A stretch of DNA of 6,834 bases, taken from an uncultured Shinella sp. GTDB lineage: Bacteria; Pseudomonadota; Alphaproteobacteria; Rhizobiales; Rhizobiaceae. The notes under the pieces are model-generated. The model was not told the origin of the DNA, made no database searches, and worked only from the letters and a program-made list of their open reading frames with translations. Both the position numbers and the translations under genes were made by a program. This document shows positions 5,324-6,834 of the stretch, in pieces. The first letter of the stretch is position 1, and each line of letters starts with the position of its first letter. The DNA is taken from the NCBI RefSeq assembly GCF_946479415.1, contig NZ_CAMLFY010000174.1, positions 1-6,834 of the forward strand, read 5' to 3'.

Positions 5324-6834
5324 TTACATCATGTCCATGCCGCCCATGCCGCCCATGCCGCCAGGCATACCGCCCGGTGCATCCTTCTTCGGCAGTTCGG
5401 CGATCATGGCTTCCGTCGTGATCAGCAGCGAGGCAACCGAAGCTGCGTTCTGCAGAGCCGTGCGGACAACCTTGACCGGGTCGACGATGCCGAGTGCGAT
5501 CAGGTCGCCGTATTCGCCGGTCTGGGCGTTGTAGCCGTAGTTGTCTTCGTTCTTGTCGAGGATCTTGCCGACGACGATCGAAGCTTCGTCACCAGCGTTT
5601 TCGGCGATCTGGCGAACCAGGGCCTGAAGCGCCTTGCGAACGATGTTGATGCCAGCTTCCTGGTCATCGTTTTCGCCCTTGGCGGAGATCTTCGTGGAAG
5701 AACGGAGCAGGGCTACGCCGCCGCCCGGTACGATGCCTTCCTGAACAGCAGCGCGCGTCGCGTTAAGGGCGTCGTCGATGCGGTCCTTCTTTTCCTTGAC
5801 TTCGACTTCCGTCGAGCCGCCGACGCGGATGACGGCAACGCCGCCAGCGAGCTTGGCAAGACGTTCCTGCAGCTTCTCGCGGTCGTAGTCGGAGGTGGTT
5901 TCTTCGATCTGGGCCTTGATCTGCGCGACGCGGCCTTCGATTTCAGCCTTCTGGCCGGCACCGTCGACGATCGTCGTGTTTTCCTTGGAGATCGAAACCT
6001 TCTTCGAACGGCCGAGCATGTCGAGCGTTACGTTTTCGAGCTTGATGCCGAGGTCTTCGGAGATGACAGTGCCGCCCGTCAGGATGGCGATGTCTTCCAG
6101 CATGGCCTTGCGGCGGTCGCCGAAGCCCGGAGCCTTGACGGCAGCGATCTTGAGGCCGCCACGCAGCTTGTTGACGACGAGCGTTGCAAGCGCTTCGCCT
6201 TCGACGTCTTCAGCGATGATGACGAGCGGCTTGCCGGTCTGGACGACGGCTTCGAGAACCGGGAGCATCGCCTGGAGGTTCGAGAGCTTCTTCTCGTGCA
6301 GGAGAATGAAAGCGTCTTCGAGGTCAGCGACCATCTTTTCCGGGTTGGTCACGAAGTAGGGGCTGAGGTAGCCGCGGTCGAACTGCATGCCTTCGACGAC
6401 TTCGAGTTCGGTTTCGGCGGTCTTGGCTTCTTCAACCGTGATGACGCCTTCGTTGCCGACCTTCTGCATGGCTTCGGCAATGTCGAGACCGACCTGCTTG
6501 TCGCCGTTTGCGGAGATCGTGCCGACCTGTGCGACTTCTTCCGAGGTGTTGATCTTCTTGGCCTTGGCCTGGAGATCCTTGACGACTTCGGCAACGGCGA
6601 GGTCGATGCCGCGCTTCAGGTCCATCGGGTTCATGCCGGCAGCAACAGCCTTGTGGCCTTCGCGAACGATGGCCTGGGCGAGAACCGTTGCGGTCGTCGT
6701 GCCGTCGCCGGCGATGTCGTTGGTCTTGGAAGCGACTTCGCGAACGAGCTGGGCGCCCATGTTCTCGAACTTGTCTTCCAGTTCGATTTCCTTGGCGACG
6801 GAAACGCCGTCCTTGGTGATGCGCGGAGCGCCGA
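5324..6834 (-). CDS. groEL: 60-kDa chaperonin GroEL, N-terminus beyond window
   Basis: GroEL forms the double seven-subunit ring that folds cytosolic proteins in ATP-driven cycles with its GroES cap. The window holds 502 residues plus two bases of a preceding codon, beginning at the [17 protein letters not shown] region (E. coli residue 45 onward), so about 44 N-terminal residues lie outside; total length near 546 is normal. Visible features are the ATP-site GDGTTTATV (Asp87 in E. coli numbering), the apical-domain [20 protein letters not shown] segment, the catalytic-Asp region [14 protein letters not shown] followed by the chaperonin signature [11 protein letters not shown], and the Gly/Met tail [16 protein letters not shown]. 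No frameshift is seen. Codon use is strongly biased, as expected for a highly expressed gene. groES and any CIRCE/HrcA or RpoH control elements would lie past the right edge. Rhizobia often have several groEL copies; which one this is cannot be told here. Confidence 0.98.
   Translation of the reverse strand, partial: GAPRITKDGVSVAKEIELEDKFENMGAQLVREVASKTNDIAGDGTTTATVLAQAIVREGHKAVAAGMNPMDLKRGIDLAVAEVVKDLQAKAKKINTSEEVAQVGTISANGDKQVGLDIAEAMQKVGNEGVITVEEAKTAETELEVVEGMQFDRGYLSPYFVTNPEKMVADLEDAFILLHEKKLSNLQAMLPVLEAVVQTGKPLVIIAEDVEGEALATLVVNKLRGGLKIAAVKAPGFGDRRKAMLEDIAILTGGTVISEDLGIKLENVTLDMLGRSKKVSISKENTTIVDGAGQKAEIEGRVAQIKAQIEETTSDYDREKLQERLAKLAGGVAVIRVGGSTEVEVKEKKDRIDDALNATRAAVQEGIVPGGGVALLRSSTKISAKGENDDQEAGINIVRKALQALVRQIAENAGDEASIVVGKILDKNEDNYGYNAQTGEYGDLIALGIVDPVKVVRTALQNAASVASLLITTEAMIAELPKKDAPGGMPGGMGGMGGMDMM

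Noticed and set aside
5137..5421. A 94-codon plus-strand frame crossing the AT-rich island into groEL
   Set aside because: It starts at TTG, runs through the groEL terminator and the groEL 3' end antisense, and becomes Cys-Pro-Arg repeats there that are just the reverse of the Gly/Met tail.
5324..6760. Met at 6760 as the start of groEL
   Set aside because: The frame continues upstream to the window edge with conserved GroEL sequence; this Met corresponds to an internal residue (Met69 in E. coli).

Overview
The window looks like chromosomal DNA of an alphaproteobacterium, most likely Rhizobiaceae (Rhizobium, Agrobacterium, Ensifer or Shinella type). This rests on the high G+C with strongly G/C-ended codons, a GroEL with an alphaproteobacterial-style Gly/Met tail, and an MHYT-PAS-PAS-GGDEF-EAL protein of a kind common in rhizobia. 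The genus is inferred from style, not from a database match.

Layout. Bases 1-105 are a short leader with a G9 tract and a G+C-rich inverted repeat. Bases 106-1323 (+) encode a ferredoxin-reductase-type FAD/NAD(P)H oxidoreductase. After a 254-nt gap, 1578-4376 (+) encodes a large membrane c-di-GMP enzyme with seven predicted membrane spans, two PAS domains, a GGDEF cyclase domain and an EAL (here EVL) phosphodiesterase domain. It is convergent with a small minus-strand gene, 4386-4832, encoding a 148-residue soluble protein that reads as a lone PAS-like domain; the two stop codons are 9 nt apart and a hairpin spans the junction. Bases 4833-5323 hold no confidently assigned gene but are not featureless: a nested inverted repeat upstream of the PAS-like gene, an AT-rich island, and two weak tandem minus-strand ORFs joined by a TGATG stop-start. 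Bases 5324-6834 (-) are groEL, cut by the right window edge so that about 44 N-terminal residues are missing, with a strong UUCG-type terminator just after it.

How the genes relate. The groEL, oxidoreductase and c-di-GMP genes look like separate transcription units rather than one pathway. The only plausible functional neighbours are the membrane c-di-GMP enzyme and the convergent PAS-like protein, since both carry PAS-type sensory folds, but convergent orientation gives no direct evidence of a partnership. The main genes are ordinary conserved ones. The least explained part is the 490-nt interval between the PAS-like gene and groEL.
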